DNA from: Denticeps clupeoides
Taxonomy: Eukaryota > Chordata > Actinopteri > Clupeiformes > Denticipitidae
Direction of reading: 5' to 3'
Length of the DNA: 64,000 nt
NCBI RefSeq assembly: GCF_900700375.1
Contig: NC_041711.1
Coordinates: forward strand, 19,337,279-19,401,278
Made by a program: the position numbers and the translations under genes. The notes beneath the pieces are model-generated. The model saw nothing but the letters and a program-made list of their open reading frames with translations. It did not search any database and was not told the origin of the DNA. Position 1 is the first letter of the stretch. Every line of letters starts with the position of its first letter. This document shows positions 1-12,351 of this stretch, one piece after another.

Positions 1-1158
1 CTGTCCAGTGGACTATCCAAGGACGGACAACTGCCTGAGGCTGAGTTCTCAGGACTGCTCATAGACAAAGGATCCAACATCTGGTATATTAATAAAAAAA
101 AAGAAGGGCCGAGAATATATAAAAAAAAAAACAATGTACAAACACAAGCAATAAAACAGGTTTAGTATGTGTCAGGGTGTATAGTAAAAAATCCTGAAGC
201 AGTACCTGGTCCATGCTCTCTGGTATAAACTCCCCCTCACTGTTGATGCTGGTGAAAGAACCGTTTCTCGCAACCTGTTGGAGTGCATCAGGAACGTAGC
301 CTGGGGGAGGGGAACTGCGGTCAGTTCTGTGGGAACCTAATAGGGGAAAAGATTTTTTATTTCAACAATAATAATCTGCTTGAAATCAACTCATGCTGAT
401 CTGTAACAATATTGAACTGTATTAAACATTAAAAAAATCAAAATAAAAGATTTAAAAACAAACCTCTAAAGTCTGTGTTATCCAAGTTCTCATATGATGG
501 CAAAAGATCCATCTTAGAAAGCAAATTCTAGGGAGGGGGGAATGATATCAATTAATTGAAGAACTGTATTCATTAATAAGGGAAGAAAAAAAATACTGTA
601 CATATGCAAACACATTCAAACTATAACACCTATCTGATGCAAAACTATCTGTGGCATCTCATAAAAGGAAGGTACAGATAAAACAAAGGAAAAGAGAGCA
701 CCAAACCAAACTGAGCACATATTCAACTAGAGCTGAATTTGGATATTGTCTGACCTGTGTGGAGCTCTGTAGAACCAGAAGAATCTTCAGACTCTTCATG
801 TGAACACTGCGGTCAAGAAGCTCCACAGCCTTATCCAGGTCATCCTGAGTTGCTAACGGAATGACCAGCTGGGGTATTGGAGGGAGTAGGGATAGCATGA
901 GAAAATTTGTCATCAATTAATCATAGAAATCGGCAGGATCATTTAACGTATAACGGTAGATAAGTAGTGCGGACGAGATGTTACCTCATTGTTGGTGTAG
1001 TGCAGGTCCATTGCCTGACCAAAGGCTACTTTTGCTTTTAAACTAAGCTCATCCAGCTTGAGGGGCCGAGGGAACTGCAAAATCCTAGCAAGAGGAAAAC
1101 AGTTCATATTAATGAATATATGTGATGGTGACAGAATGGAAGTGCATCATGTGCTTTT

Positions 1159-1194
<36 letters not shown>

Positions 1195-1829
1195 TTGTAT
1201 CTCACCTCTTCTCCCCTCTGAACTCAAACTTCACCCGTACATCATTCTGTGCACAAATAAACAAAACATTACAACATAACAGAGGCTCTCTTCCCTGATC
1301 TCCTGGGGTAATTCAAAAGGACAGTGGTCATTAACAAATGGTAATGGACAATAAGTGCATTTATGTTTGGCTGATTGGCATATTTGGGCATTTTCCTGAG
1401 GCTAAATGTTTGTGTGCACACATCTGCCAACCTGGTTCTTGGGTGAGGAGGCCTTAGCTGGTCTGCTGGAACGATGCAGTTCAGCAAGGTCCTGCATGAT
1501 CGAGTTCATAGCCTCCTGCACATCTGAAAAAAAGTGTGACAATCATACCCTGATTGCAACAGAACAGCAACTGCATACAAAACAATCAAGCCTCTCATGA
1601 ACGGAGCGTACTGACATCACTTGATTTCATATGTAATCAAAATAATGTCGGATTACAGTGCCAGCGTTGTGCTCAAAAATGCTACAATGCCGTCCACAGA
1701 GAGTAAGAGAAGCGCAAAGGAAGAATGAGGAAAAATGGGTTAGCCTTTTTAGCCTAGATATTTCTACAGAGGAAGCTTTGCCAAGAGACTAAGATCTTGC
1801 CTGTATTTGCAGTAACACTTACCCATCAT
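1..1829 (-). CDS. map3k2: MAP kinase kinase kinase 2 (MEKK2), 5' part; gene runs off the left edge
   Basis: Cytoplasmic Ser/Thr kinase that activates MKK5-ERK5 and JNK cascades. Eight coding exons are visible, in sense order: 1829-1823, 1523-1432, 1246-1206, 1084-985, 868-755, 527-464, 336-206, 80-<1. The start reads [15 protein letters not shown], matching the MAP3K2 N-terminus. Exons 1246-755 encode the PB1 domain ([12 protein letters not shown], then [10 protein letters not shown], then [15 protein letters not shown]), the surface that pairs with MEK5. After it come [20 protein letters not shown] and [11 protein letters not shown], the Ser-rich linker. The kinase domain lies beyond base 1. 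The start is split: ATGATGG in one exon joins AT in the next, and 1829 or 1826 could be used. MAP3K3 is the close alternative, but the ALNSIMQDL-like start and the cyp27c1/ercc3 neighbours favour MAP3K2. Confidence 0.93.
1159..1191. repeat. (GA)n microsatellite in map3k2 intron
   Basis: An uninterrupted GA run. In the sense direction of map3k2 it reads (TC)n and starts shortly after the donor site of exon 1246-1206. Confidence 0.95.
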
Positions 1830-3340
1830 AGCGGCGCGTTGTTTCAAGTCCAAGAGAAAGGATTTGCCCATCAAAGAGGTCCCTTCTCCTAGCAATCCAG
1901 AGGAGGAATTTAACTCACAGTGCAATCAAACTTCAAATCAAGCCTGTTGTCTTAAGTGTCATGATTGCTGAGCACTCAACACATCAATGTTCTGCTTTAT
2001 TGTTCGTGAAACAATATTGATACTGGCATGTTTGCATTAACGCTATTTTTTTAGGGCATCTGCCCTCAAAAGAATCTTACGACAAACGACATGGACGTTT
2101 AATTTTGATGTGTGTGCATGTAGACTCTTAGTAATAACAAGGACCAAGGTGCCATTTAACTATGACACTTTAGCTACCTGTTTATGGGCTTGATTGCCTG
2201 CGTTTAAAACACGTAATCAGCGCCACCGTTTCAAGCAGGTCACTCGCCCTGGTACAGAAAAGTTAGCGCTCGAACGGACCCATGTACCGTAACATTAACG
2301 ACACACATCGCATCGCTGCCCGAAATGACGGTGCGTCCGTACACCTGGCACCAAAACTACAGTTGACGAACTGAGCCGCCAGCGGTTAATGCTACAGAGG
2401 CGGCGGTGAACTTGCGACGTCGCACACGCTCACAAAGACGATCAGACTGGCATTACGCACCGACGCCATAGCGCTTTAAACGCCACAGCGCTGTGTTGTA
2501 CCGATTAAACTACGCTCGGGTCGGCGCCTAAATGGACCGCCGTCCTCCGACCAAGTAGCTGGGCAGCTAACGAGCTAGGCTAATGTGGCTAACGTGGCTA
2601 AACCGACGCTCGTCCAGTGACAGGCCGGCCCGCGCTGCTTGCACACGCACTTTTCACACATTTCTTTTCTTTAATTTATTTCAGAACGCCAACATTGCGA
2701 TTGTCGAAACGGCGTTGAGCATATATTTAAATTTTCCGGACAACTAGCTGCTACGTTGTCATCGGCACAGCCGGGGAATCTCGGCGTAGCGCCGAAGCTA
2801 AACCACAGCAGTGAACTCTGGACATTCTGCAGGCTCGTGTGAGAAAAATACAAAAAAAAAGTCGAAATTCGGTGGAAATAACAGCACCTGGACGGGCGGC
2901 GTCGCTTCACTTCCTCGTCCACCAGGCCGTCCCGGGGACGAGACGGGCCCGGAGGCCGTGTGACAGGCGCCTTCAGCGGCGAGGGACAAGTTACGGCTCC
3001 GCTTCCCAACTTCTGCTTCAGTCCGAGGCCCGAGCGCTCCGCATCGGCGGCGGCTGCCGACGCGCCGCGGGCCCGCGCATGAACTCCGCCCGTCGCGGGC
3101 GCGATTCCGAGTTCTCCCGGTGCGGAGAGGAGCCCGGCGAGCAACGGGGAGACGCGAGCAGCGCTCAATCCCGCGGATAGTTGTCCGCTTTGTTTACATG
3201 CAAACGGCCCTTCCAGCGCTGCGCTGCGCTGCGCGGCTACGTGCCCACCCCCCGGAACCGAGCAGACCGCGGTGGAAGAGTCCACCGCCGGTACACTTTC
3301 TTTTTAGCAGTCGTCACCGAAACACGGCGGTGCTTGGAGG
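1830..3340 (-). promoter_or_regulatory. map3k2 5' UTR and CpG-rich promoter region
   Basis: GC- and CpG-rich DNA, densest at about 2880-3300, lies upstream of the map3k2 start. The exon holding the start probably extends up to about 1884, where a CTAG acceptor-like site is seen, so further noncoding 5' exons are expected in 2200-3300. Long open frames here on both strands are compositional and show no family motif. Inference: a housekeeping-type CpG island. The exact transcription start cannot be read. Confidence 0.55.
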
Positions 3341-4129
3341 GGAAACCTGGTGGCAGCGCGGTTTCATCTGCCTACGCTGCCGTGCTGGTGATTATGGCCC
3401 CTGTAATCTCGACACGTTCTTTACAAATGAAATAAAACTCTCAAAACACGAGAAAGATTTGCTTTAATAATTAAATAATGATGGAGAACCAACAATGTAT
3501 ATACAGAAAGCCATTCGAATGCTGCAGCAGACACGTTTCATGTTGTTATTAGGATGGTACGGTGGATGTCTTCATCTTCTCAGCATGCTCATCCAGTTGT
3601 AAATGCATTACTTCTGACGTAACATTTGCGCAGACAGTAAAAATCGTTAGGCTACTATACTGTATAAAATGCTAAAAATATAAATTAAGGCACATTGCAT
3701 GATCGTGAGCACACAAACACGGACTAATGGAGTTTAGATCCGATTACGCCCCCCTTACTCCGCACACACAAACTCTGCCCCATGAAAATAAGTTGGCAGG
3801 ACGCTGAGCTGCAGGAACCACTAGATGGCGCATGTCCTACATGCTGCAAGGGAGTTCAAATCAGCATGGAAATCTCAGAGATTATTCGATTATTTTACCA
3901 ATTGGTCGCTCTTCTGTCCTAAAAATAGTTTATAAAAAATTATTTAAAAAAAAAAATGCTTTTCTTGCTATTTGTCCATTAAATGAAAAGTACAGTGATG
4001 GAAATTGCAAAGGTTTAAACTAAAGTGCATTAAGTAAACATTTGTCTTGAATATAAATATTACATATGGACACTAAGATGATACATTGTTAATGCCACAT
4101 ATAAATGTATGTACAACCAGTTTAGTTGT
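3341..4129. other. spacer between map3k2 promoter and cyp27c1 stop
   Basis: AT-rich DNA that presumably holds the cyp27c1 3' UTR at its right end. A TTTAAT (ATTAAA on the minus strand) occurs near 3463. No further gene, RNA or repeat family is recognised. Confidence 0.4.
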
Positions 4130-7100
4130 TCATTGTCGAGCTACAAACTTTAAGTTGACTGGTGCTCCAGGACAGAGGAGGCCGTGGGTTTTGGCTGGTA
4201 CCTCCTCAGTTATGGGAGGCACATCGATGTGGAAGTTCTGAATAAGCTGCAATGAAATCATAAAAAGGACCAGTCAGAACTAAGAAAAAAGGACCCTGGC
4301 AACATAATCAACTCAAATACAGCAAAAGCATATTACAACACAGAATCCTCTCAAACGTGTTCCTTTTCACACACATCTGCCAGAAAGAAAAAGTATGCTC
4401 ATACCTGTGTGAGAGCGAGGTGCATTTCCAGCTCTGCAATTCTTCTGCCAATACAGCTGCGTATGCCATATCCAAATGGAATGGAGCCAAAGTTATCTAC
4501 TCGATCTGATTGGTCCTTGCGAATCCAACGGTCTGGGCGGAATTCCTCTGCTCTTGGGAAATTGTCCTCATCCATGGAGGTGGAGTAGTGACACAGGGCA
4601 AGCTGAGTCTGGGAAAATGATTGAATGAATTACAAAGAGACATAGAAGTTAGAAATTTTCATGCTTTAATGTGCATGAAGATCAAAGAACATTTCTCAAC
4701 AAATTGCTACACCTAATGTTAAAATGTACAAGCATTTCCAGGTACAGCTTTGCTTCTCAGCCTGGTTGTTCCTCAACCAAACCGTTGTTTGGTTAATGTA
4801 CACAAAAAAACATTTGAACTCAGACTTACCCCTTTGGGTATTAAATAACCACCAACAATCAGATCATCCTGTGTAACACGACCATTTCCTGGGAGGACTG
4901 GGAAAAGCCTAGGAACAAAAGAAAAGCAAAGTGAGATCAAGTTAACCAAAAGAAAATGCAAAACGTCGAGCCAAAATAAGTGCCAAAAAGGCATCTTCAT
5001 AAAGCAGCTTGTGTTTTAAGCACATTTTAGGAAATTGGGTGTGTAAGACAAAAAAGAGCTACCTGAGCGTTTCCTTCACAAGTCCTCGGATGAGTGGCAT
5101 GTGGGGGACATCATCAGCAGTGGGGACCCTACCGCCTAGAGTCTGAGTCACCTCTTCATAAACCTGCTGCTGCACCTCTTGGTGGCGGGCCAGCAGGTAT
5201 GTGCTCCAGGTCAATGTGAATGAAGTCTGTGGCGAGCAAAAAAACAAAAAGTAAAAGGGATGTGCTTACACGAACAAGGCGTCTCTTTGTTCACCCTCTC
5301 CCTTTTGAGTGTTTTTGATAATGCAGTGCCAAAACCTCCAGTCAGCACGGGAGTGGTTGCATAAAATGATTACGTAAGGGAGGCTAGGTTACAGAGCAGA
5401 AGATATATAACACATCCCCTCCCTCCACACTGTAACACTCCAACATCTTATTCTATCACCCCAGACACCTTTATACATTTTGTCTGTTAGTTCACCCTCT
5501 CCATTTGAACTAAAATTTTCTTTTGCTCAGCTCCATTGCCCTGTTTTCCATCGCTAACTAGCATTGCGTGATGGTAGCTACATGTTTTTTTTTTGTAGGT
5601 AGATCCCCAGGAATCCTTAATCTGGCCCTGGCTCTGTGGTCTGGTCACTCGAAAGGCCTCTGTCTGATAGAATGGGGAATTAAGCAGCTTCATTTTCTGG
5701 TCTTGGATTCCAACCGCAGCGTGGTAAGCTGTGTACTGTTGGTACACACTAGGGCTCCAAATAAAAAACAGAAGAGAAAGAGAAAAAGAGAAACCCCCTG
5801 CAAAGACCACCACTGATGTCCACTTGGCAACAAAAAGCCTTGCAGAATGGGGAAAAAGAGAAAGGAAATAAAACACTCACTCTAAGAGCCACTGTGCCAG
5901 CCAGCACTGCCAAAAACCTTTCATTAAACATCTCAGACCGAATTAATCTGACGGCGTGGGGTTAACGTTGGGCCAGAATCATTACTACCCCATGCCAGCC
6001 CCACAGTCTACCCGGTTTGCCAGCACTCACTGAGAGGCAGAAAAAAAAACATCTTGTTCTTTCCATACCGTGTCCACTCCAGCTAACAGCATCTCTGTCA
6101 TGTTGGCAATGATTTCCTCTTTGTTCAGCTCCTTGGTGACCAGCATGTGGGTGAGAAGACCACCTTTCACAGGCTCTCCGCTTTCCAACTTCTCCTGGAT
6201 CTCAGATACTTTGTTGTCCACGTGGATTTGGCCTACAGCGTGATTTGATTATTAGAGCAGGATCTTTTATTCGTCAAAATCAACAGGGATATTGCCCAGA
6301 TGGGAAACCTTCTTAAAATGACTGCAATAGCATTGGATCAATTTCACTAAGCAGGTAATAGGAGATCATACTGAGAATGAAATTTGGGGTACATATGCAT
6401 TTCATTCCCACCTCAGCTCTTTCCTACACAAAAGAGTTATGATTTGATGCTCACTAAATCTGAAGAGGCCGTCCCAGGAACTGCAGAATTCCTCCCATGG
6501 CTTGGGGATGAGGGGTCGGAGCCACTTGGGAATAGCACCAGCATACATGGTTGTTTTGAAGGAGCTGAACATCAGGTGGAGAGCAGCAATGTATTCCTGA
6601 CTCATTTTAGGGATCTGATTTTCCAGGCATCCCAGACGACATTCATACAGAATTGTTGCAACAGCTGTACAGAGGAAACCAAAATTACATTTACAGCATT
6701 TATCCAGAGCGACTTACAGTCAGACGTTACAGGGACTTGGTCAAAAGATGTAATGCAGTTGCTTGCAAAAGTGTCACTAGAAGTTGAAACTATCAAGGAA
6801 TCTGAGACTCAGTGAAAACGTACTTTTGCTGGTAGTAGCCTAGTTGGCAACACACTCGCCTATGAACCAGAAGACCCAGGTTCAAACTCCGCTTACTACC
6901 ATTGTGGCCCTGAGCAAGACACTCAACCCCGAGTTGCTCCAAGCAGGACTGTCCCTGTAACTACTGATTGTAAGTCACTCTGGATTAGGGCGTCTGATAA
7001 ATGACGTAAATATAAGTGTAAATGTACTTTTAAGATTGTCCCGATTCAGTACTGCAACTCACCCTCCATGGCATATTTGAAGAACAGGTCGTTCACATTC

Positions 7101-9196
7101 ATCACAGTCTGGCCATCCAACTGCTCACTGCGAAGTTCTCGAATTCGTCTAAGCAGGTCAGTCACCACAGCACTGATGTCATCTGAGAATACTGCTACAT
7201 CACGGGGACGCATGATGAGCTGTCTCAACACACTGCGCATTTTCAGCCAGTCGTCTCCCTCACTACCGAGACCAGTAAGAGGTGAAGACAAAGAGAAATG
7301 CAGAGTAAGGCCTTCCTCATACAATACATGAAATGTATGTGGATTACACCATCATTTTGACAATTATTCATGCAGACCCAGAAAGATACAAAGAAACACG
7401 TGGGGCAATGGACGTACGCAGAGATAAGTCCCGTGGACCGCCCCCTCAGATCTCGATATTCTTGCCAGGACTCCATGTTGCCTCTCTGTGGAGTCACGCC
7501 CTCAGCCCTCAGCACCTGGGCCACAAGGTCACGCCCAGCAATGGACACCACCAGCTGGGGGCCAAAGCGGGACTTGAAGATCTTCCCGTACTTCTGACTG
7601 TGCTCCATCTGCAAAGATTAGGGAAGGTAAGATTGTTTTTTAAATATCAGTTAGAACCCTGAAGTGAAAGCAAATCTGGATTACAGGATTACTGGTTCAA
7701 AGTTAAGTGTGTTTGTGAACCCTGGTGAACATGGCCAAAGAAGTTCATCTGAGGACTACGTTGCGTGCAGCAGACATCTGGCCCCAGTACAGCCAGAACC
7801 TAAATTCCACTGAGCCCCTGAAGCAGAATCCCAAACACAAACACGGCATCAACTCAAACAAGTGCCTGTGTTTTAACCGTAGATGCGGTCTGCATTATGG
7901 ATAAACCTGGGAGTAATAGCCTGTAGAGGCTTTAGCACAACTAATGCGCAGCTAAATGACTAATTAGCAGAAAAGATTAAAGCTTCTGGGGTGTGAAGAT
8001 ATGGATAAAATGAGCTTTAGGTTTCTTTAGGTTAAGGTTCTCAGTGTAATGATGAGTACTATGGCATGGTGACTATTATTGACCAAGATTTCCGGAGTCT
8101 ACCGTTTTCCCCGCCCTTTTTTACTCTTAGCCAATGGCCAGTTACCAAAGGTGAAGTGTATGTGGTCACATGAGCCCCGCCCAACACACATACATCCTGA
8201 TCTCTCCCTGTCCAGTGGCCGGTTCCATGAATTTTCACAACCCATAATGCATTCCATTAGCAGCGGCCATTCTTTCGTGGCAAGATCACCACATGTCATT
8301 TACCATAGTTTAAAATAGGTTTTGAAATTACAACAATGCTGTACCTGTTACTGACCTGTTTTATCTCATTTTTTGCCATCGGCAAGAACTGGGTGGAAAG
8401 GAAATTTGCTTAAGTGTTAAGAGATGGTGCAATGGCTACTGAGTCACTGGACCTCAAAGGACTCCCCAGATCCTGTTGGGAGTATGAGGGATTCACAAAA
8501 GTGAGAAGCTTTAACATGAGTGTGATCTCAAGCTTGCGCCACATTTCAGAGGCAACATCTGTACAACATCTGCTTTTGCACAACTGGATTTAATTTCCGA
8601 TATTAGAGGACCTGTACAGTATATCATTGATAGACGTTGCATAGAACCTCGGTGTCGTTACATACATTAAGTTAATTGTTCACCCAATACAGCAGTGGTC
8701 AGCATAATTAATACTGGGGCAGATTTTATTGAGCCCTCGGGCTAAAGAATTTGTCTTATGTCGAGACACAACGTGGTATGTGCAATTTATGTTCATGTTT
8801 GTGACTTCTTTAATCATGATTCAAAGGACAGACATATCTGTTAAGGTTTATGGTCAACAGTTAAGGCAGAGAGACATCAACCTCTGGTACAACACACATG
8901 AAGAAACGAACGAATTTAATATTTAAAAAAAAACAAAGAAAGTTTACCTGAATCTCATGTATCCGACTGAACCCATCTCGATAAAAGAATTCAACAAGGT
9001 TGCTGATGGCCCCGGGCCCGGGCATCTCCTTCAGGGTCTTCACAGTCCCCACCGCCACAGACTCCTCCACGTCCGGAAGAACCAGGTCCTCCAGGGCACC
9101 TTGTGGCGGTGCGGTGGTCTTGTGCAGGGCGCAGGATCGCAGGAACAGCGGCCACCGGGCATCCCTCAGGAGGCGCCTGCAGCTCTGGAGCGACAT
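4130..9196 (-). CDS. cyp27c1: cytochrome P450 27C1, all-trans retinol 3,4-desaturase (complete, 9 exons, 525 aa)
   Basis: Mitochondrial P450 of the CYP27 clan. The family member is known to convert vitamin A1 to A2 (3,4-didehydroretinol) in fish and amphibian retinal pigment epithelium, red-shifting photopigments. Exons: 9196-8948, 7608-7418, 7262-7063, 6664-6455, 6232-6069, 5226-5063, 4908-4830, 4608-4405, 4246-4130. They sum to 1578 nt and every phase agrees. An Arg-rich start (MSLQSCRRLLRDARWPL) fits a mitochondrial presequence. Later landmarks are the I-helix AGVDTTSFTLTW, the K-helix ETLR within KETLRLFPVLPGNGR, and the haem loop FGYGIRSCIGRR with the ligand Cys near residue 471. The start is the ATG at 9196; an in-frame GTG upstream was rejected. 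The fourth intron-split block (MYAGAIPKWLRP, SWDGLFRFS) is diagnostic for 27C1 over 27A1 and 27B1. Confidence 0.97.
6684..6735 (-). repeat. SINE family A tail fragment
   Basis: It matches the 3' tail of the tRNA-derived SINE at 6832-7024 in reverse orientation (ATTTACAGCATTTATCCAGA and onward). It lies in the same cyp27c1 intron, about 100 bp away, so the two can base-pair in RNA. Confidence 0.75.
6832..7024 (+). repeat. tRNA-derived SINE, family A
   Basis: The head carries a pol III box A-like TAGCCTAGT and box B-like GGTTCAAACTCC. The body contains CCTGAGCAAGACACT and CTGTCCCTGTAACTACTGAT, and the tail is CGTCTGATAAATG plus TAAAT-type repeats. It sits in the cyp27c1 intron between exons 7262-7063 and 6664-6455, antisense to the gene. 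The same family recurs at 10409, 11365, 19059, 34832, 47637, 47930 and 53113. Confidence 0.85.
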
Positions 9197-9480
9197 GCCG
9201 CTGGTAGGAAGGTGAAGAGCCACGGCGGAGGTGCTCCGACAGGCTCCGACACACGGGCTTTTAAACGACTCCAGGAGGGCTGTGGGAGGGGACTGGCCGC
9301 ACTTGGAGTGGGTGCCAGACAGAATTTGCTGAGATTACATCACGCCGATGCGCCGCACGAGTCCGCGGAGGATGAAGAAAGTTTAGTGTCGGTCCAACAC
9401 AAGGATGCGTTTGTTGATCACGTGGAAGTCCTCTTGACCACGGATCAGATGGGGGAAAACACATTTTATAGGCTAACCAA
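9197..9480 (-). promoter_or_regulatory. cyp27c1 5' flank, CpG-rich
   Basis: Moderately GC-rich sequence continues from exon 1 upstream to about 9450. An in-frame reading continues above the ATG, but its only early start-like codon is a GTG. A promoter is inferred from position only. There is no clear TATA box. Confidence 0.4.
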
Positions 9481-10400
9481 TTTTAAGAACCGATACCCGT
9501 AAAAAGTCTAATTACAAGAACTACACAAAAAAGGAATAAGCGCAACAGATTGGTGTTTTGCAGAGAGGACCTGTTTAAAACACACGTGGGGTTTGTCGCA
9601 GACTTAAAGAAAAGCTCTGAATGTAAAATAATAATAATAAAAAAACCGAAGCAGAAAGCGTGTGGATCCTATTATTGCGGGACTGTCTCCACACGTGTAT
9701 CTTCGACTTTATAATTCCGATGTCTGCCTTCCGTTACCATCCGTGTGGGCTGTTGATCCGAATTCACTTCACCTCCGTTCACACCCGCCGTTCGAATGCG
9801 GCTCCACGGGCGTCCCGAGTGGCCACTTGTGACGGGGTGTCACCTCCCCGTCCTCTAATAAACACGCGTGTCATCTCCATTTGCAAAGAGTCTGGACTTC
9901 TGGAGAAAAAGCGTCATTTTTTTACTTAGATGGGTGTCTGATTAACACATCCAAACCTGTTATCGACCATAGGCTCTGCATCAAATTTATGAAAACATTT
10001 ATGATAAGAATAAAGTGTAGTTTATTACCAAAACATGTGATTTATGAAGCCTCTTTTCTGCCTAATTTCTTATGTCAGCCGTGCTGCTAATGGCCTTCAT
10101 TTATTTTCATATATTATAGCAAATGGAGTTTCCCATCAGTAAATCTAACTTTGATGGACCTTTTATATGGTCAGAACTTACCATACATTTTTTAAAATAA
10201 TTTTTTGTAGACTGTGTCACGTGTATCACCATGAATCAATAGTATCAGATCTCACTTGTTCTTAAATGTAAATGTCTTTGCAGGATGTACAGCAGTCATT
10301 CGTCTGGTTTATGCCTTAAGCGCATAATGTAGCTCACCAACGTTCTTAGTTAAATGGGTAAATGAGGCAGCACTAATAAGGTCGCAACACTGTGTGTGTT
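9481..10400. other. AT-rich spacer upstream of cyp27c1
   Basis: No gene, RNA or repeat family is recognised. Short open frames in all phases have no family motifs. Confidence 0.4.
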
Positions 10401-10408
10401 CATTTAAA

Positions 10409-10598
10409 TGTGGCTGGTAGTAGCCTAGTGTGTAACACACTCGCCTATGAACCAGAAGACCCGGGTTCGAATCCCACTTACTACCATTGTGTCCCTGAGC
10501 AAGACACTTAACCCTAAGTTGCTCCAGGGAGACTGTCCCTGTAACTACTGATTGTAAGTCACTCTGGATAAGGGTGTCTGATAAATGCTGTAAATGTA
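10409..10598 (+). repeat. tRNA-derived SINE, family A (near-intact copy)
   Basis: The best-preserved copy in the window. Box A TAGCCTAGTGTG lies near 10421-10432 and a perfect box B GGTTCGAATCC at 10464-10474. The body contains CCTGAGCAAGACACTTAACC, and the end is GATAAATGCTGTAAATGTA. Confidence 0.88.
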
Positions 10599-11364
10599 CA
10601 GCCACTGTAGCACAGGGTGACCAGATTTATTTGGCCTGTTGATCTACTTCCCCACCTATCCCATAGGACTCCATTCAAACAGGATGTCCTCTGATCTTCC
10701 CATGGGTGTTGAGGTGGGAAGAAAAGGGCTGATGATAACCTGCGGCGTCACTATAGTGGGGGGGCTCCTGAAACCTGGATGGCGAGCACAGGGCTCCACA
10801 GAGATTGCTGGATTTTTTTGCACTTTACTGGGACTTCCCTTGAAGACCCCACAATTATTACAAATTTTCTGCAGAATTTCAAAATCTCCACCTTTAAGCA
10901 CCTCTCTGCTGGACTGTCCCAATAATTGTGGGAGTTGGTGTTGGATTGCAGTGAGTCAAGCCCCTGCAGAGGAAACTCTTAAGAACTTCTGCCAAATGAA
11001 ATTGAGAGCAAAAAGTCAAAGTTTACAAATATGATACTGTGCAGAAAGGAAATTTTATTGCCTAATGTTTGATGTGAAACATAAAAGTGATAGCTCATAC
11101 ACTTCAGAAGATCTGTGATCAAATACATTCCACACCAACTTGACCAGTGATGTGAGTGATCACATCATAATGTTTCTTGGTGGTTATTTACACTTGTATT
11201 TAGTTCTTTTCACCTGTGATCACATGCTGTAAAACAGACTAAAACCAAACATAATATTTCAGATTGTGACATTCTCTAGAATTTCTGTCTGTGCTGTTAT
11301 GCAATTTAATATGTTTTTATTTCATATTTAAGGCTTTTCTCTTCCTTGTTTTCTCTTTCTTGTA
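10599..11364. other. spacer between SINE copies
   Basis: A GC-richer stretch at about 10640-11000 includes a small inverted repeat (CCCCACAATTATT near 10848 and its complement near 10920). It may be an old interspersed element, but I cannot assign a family. No gene is recognised. Confidence 0.35.
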
Positions 11365-11557
11365 TTACATTTACATTTACAACATTTATCAGATGCTCTT
11401 ATACAGAGCGACTTGTAATCAGTAGTTACAGGGCCAGTCCTGCCTGGGGACACTCGGGGTTATGTGTCCTGCTCAGGCACACAATGGTACTAAATGGTAT
11501 TTGAACCTGGCTCTTCTGGTTCATAGGCAAGTGTTACACACTAGGCTACTACCACCC
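11365..11557 (-). repeat. tRNA-derived SINE, family A
   Basis: Reverse-oriented copy, from TTACATTTACATTTACAACA through the tRNA-like head, ending AGGCTACTACCACC. It carries many point differences from the 10409 copy. Confidence 0.85.
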
Positions 11558-11566
11558 TTCTAAAGC

Positions 11567-11808
11567 GATTGTTTAGTCATTGTGATACACAGCAAGTACA
11601 GCACACAGACCACACAACGAAATATGTCCTCCGCCTTTAACCCATCACCCTTGGTGAGCAGTGGTCAGCTATGGAAGGCACCCGGGGAGCAGTGTGTGGG
11701 GATGGTGCTTTGCTCAGTGGCACCTCAGTGCACCTTGATGTTTCTGGATTTGAACCGACAACCCTGTGATTACAAGTTCAATTTCTTATCTGCTAGGCCA
11801 TCAAAAGC
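11567..11808 (-). repeat. tRNA-derived SINE, family B
   Basis: Second SINE family, reverse orientation: TCATTGTGATACACAGCA, then ACAACGAAATATGTCCTC, then AACCCATCACCCTTGGTG, and a degenerate box B complement (GATTTGAACC). It sits between a family A SINE and a Tc1-like element, making a 1 kb repeat nest. Confidence 0.82.
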
Positions 11809-11829
11809 AGTGCCCAGTTTGTCAGAGGT

Positions 11830-12351
11830 ACAGTTCAGGCCAAAAGTTTGGACACATCTTCTCCTTCAATGTGTTTTCTTTATTTTCATGACCATTTATG
11901 ATGGTAGATTCTCACTAAGGCATCAAAACTATGAATGAACACGTGGAGTTATGTACCAATCAATAAAAGGTTAAATAACTGAACACATGTTTTATATCCT
12001 TTTTATTTCTTCAAAATAGCCACCCTTTGCTCTGATTACTGCTTTGCACACTCTTGGCATTCTCTCGATGAGCTTCAAGAGGTCGTCACCTGAAATGGTT
12101 TTCAGTCTTGGAGGAGTTCCTAGAGGTGTTTAGCACTTGTTGGCCCAGCTCACCCCAAACCATCTCGATTGGGTTCAGGTCCGGTGACTGTGGAGGTCAG
12201 GTCTCCACTTTTTGTTAAGTACATAACCCCACATGTGTTCATTCATAGTTTTGATGCCTTCAGTGAGAATCTACCAATGTAAATGGTCATGAAAATAAAG
12301 AAAACACATTGAATGAGAAAGTGTGTCCAATCTTTTGGCCTGAACTGTACA
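11830..12351 (-). mobile_element. Tc1-like non-autonomous DNA transposon with long terminal inverted repeats
   Basis: Both ends are present: CAGTTCAGGCCAAAAGTTTG at the left and its complement (CAATCTTTTGGCCTGAACTG) at the right. The inverted repeats extend about 120 bp inward (AACACATTGAATGAGAA and TCATAGTTTTGATGCC segments). The core, read on the minus strand, retains a shrunken C-terminal Tc1 transposase region (CCGGACCTGAACCCAATCGA, the PDLNPIE motif). The element is far shorter than an autonomous Tc1 and has lost the first two catalytic blocks. Related copies lie at 24871, 38354 and 59879. Confidence 0.85.

Noticed and set aside
2671-3285. Long open frames on both strands in GC-rich DNA upstream of map3k2
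   Set aside because: Overlapping frames on both strands, low-complexity Arg/Pro/Ala composition and no family motif; explained by a CpG island.
9197-9223. Earlier start for cyp27c1
   Set aside because: The upstream in-frame codon is GTG; the first ATG is at 9196 and gives a sensible presequence.
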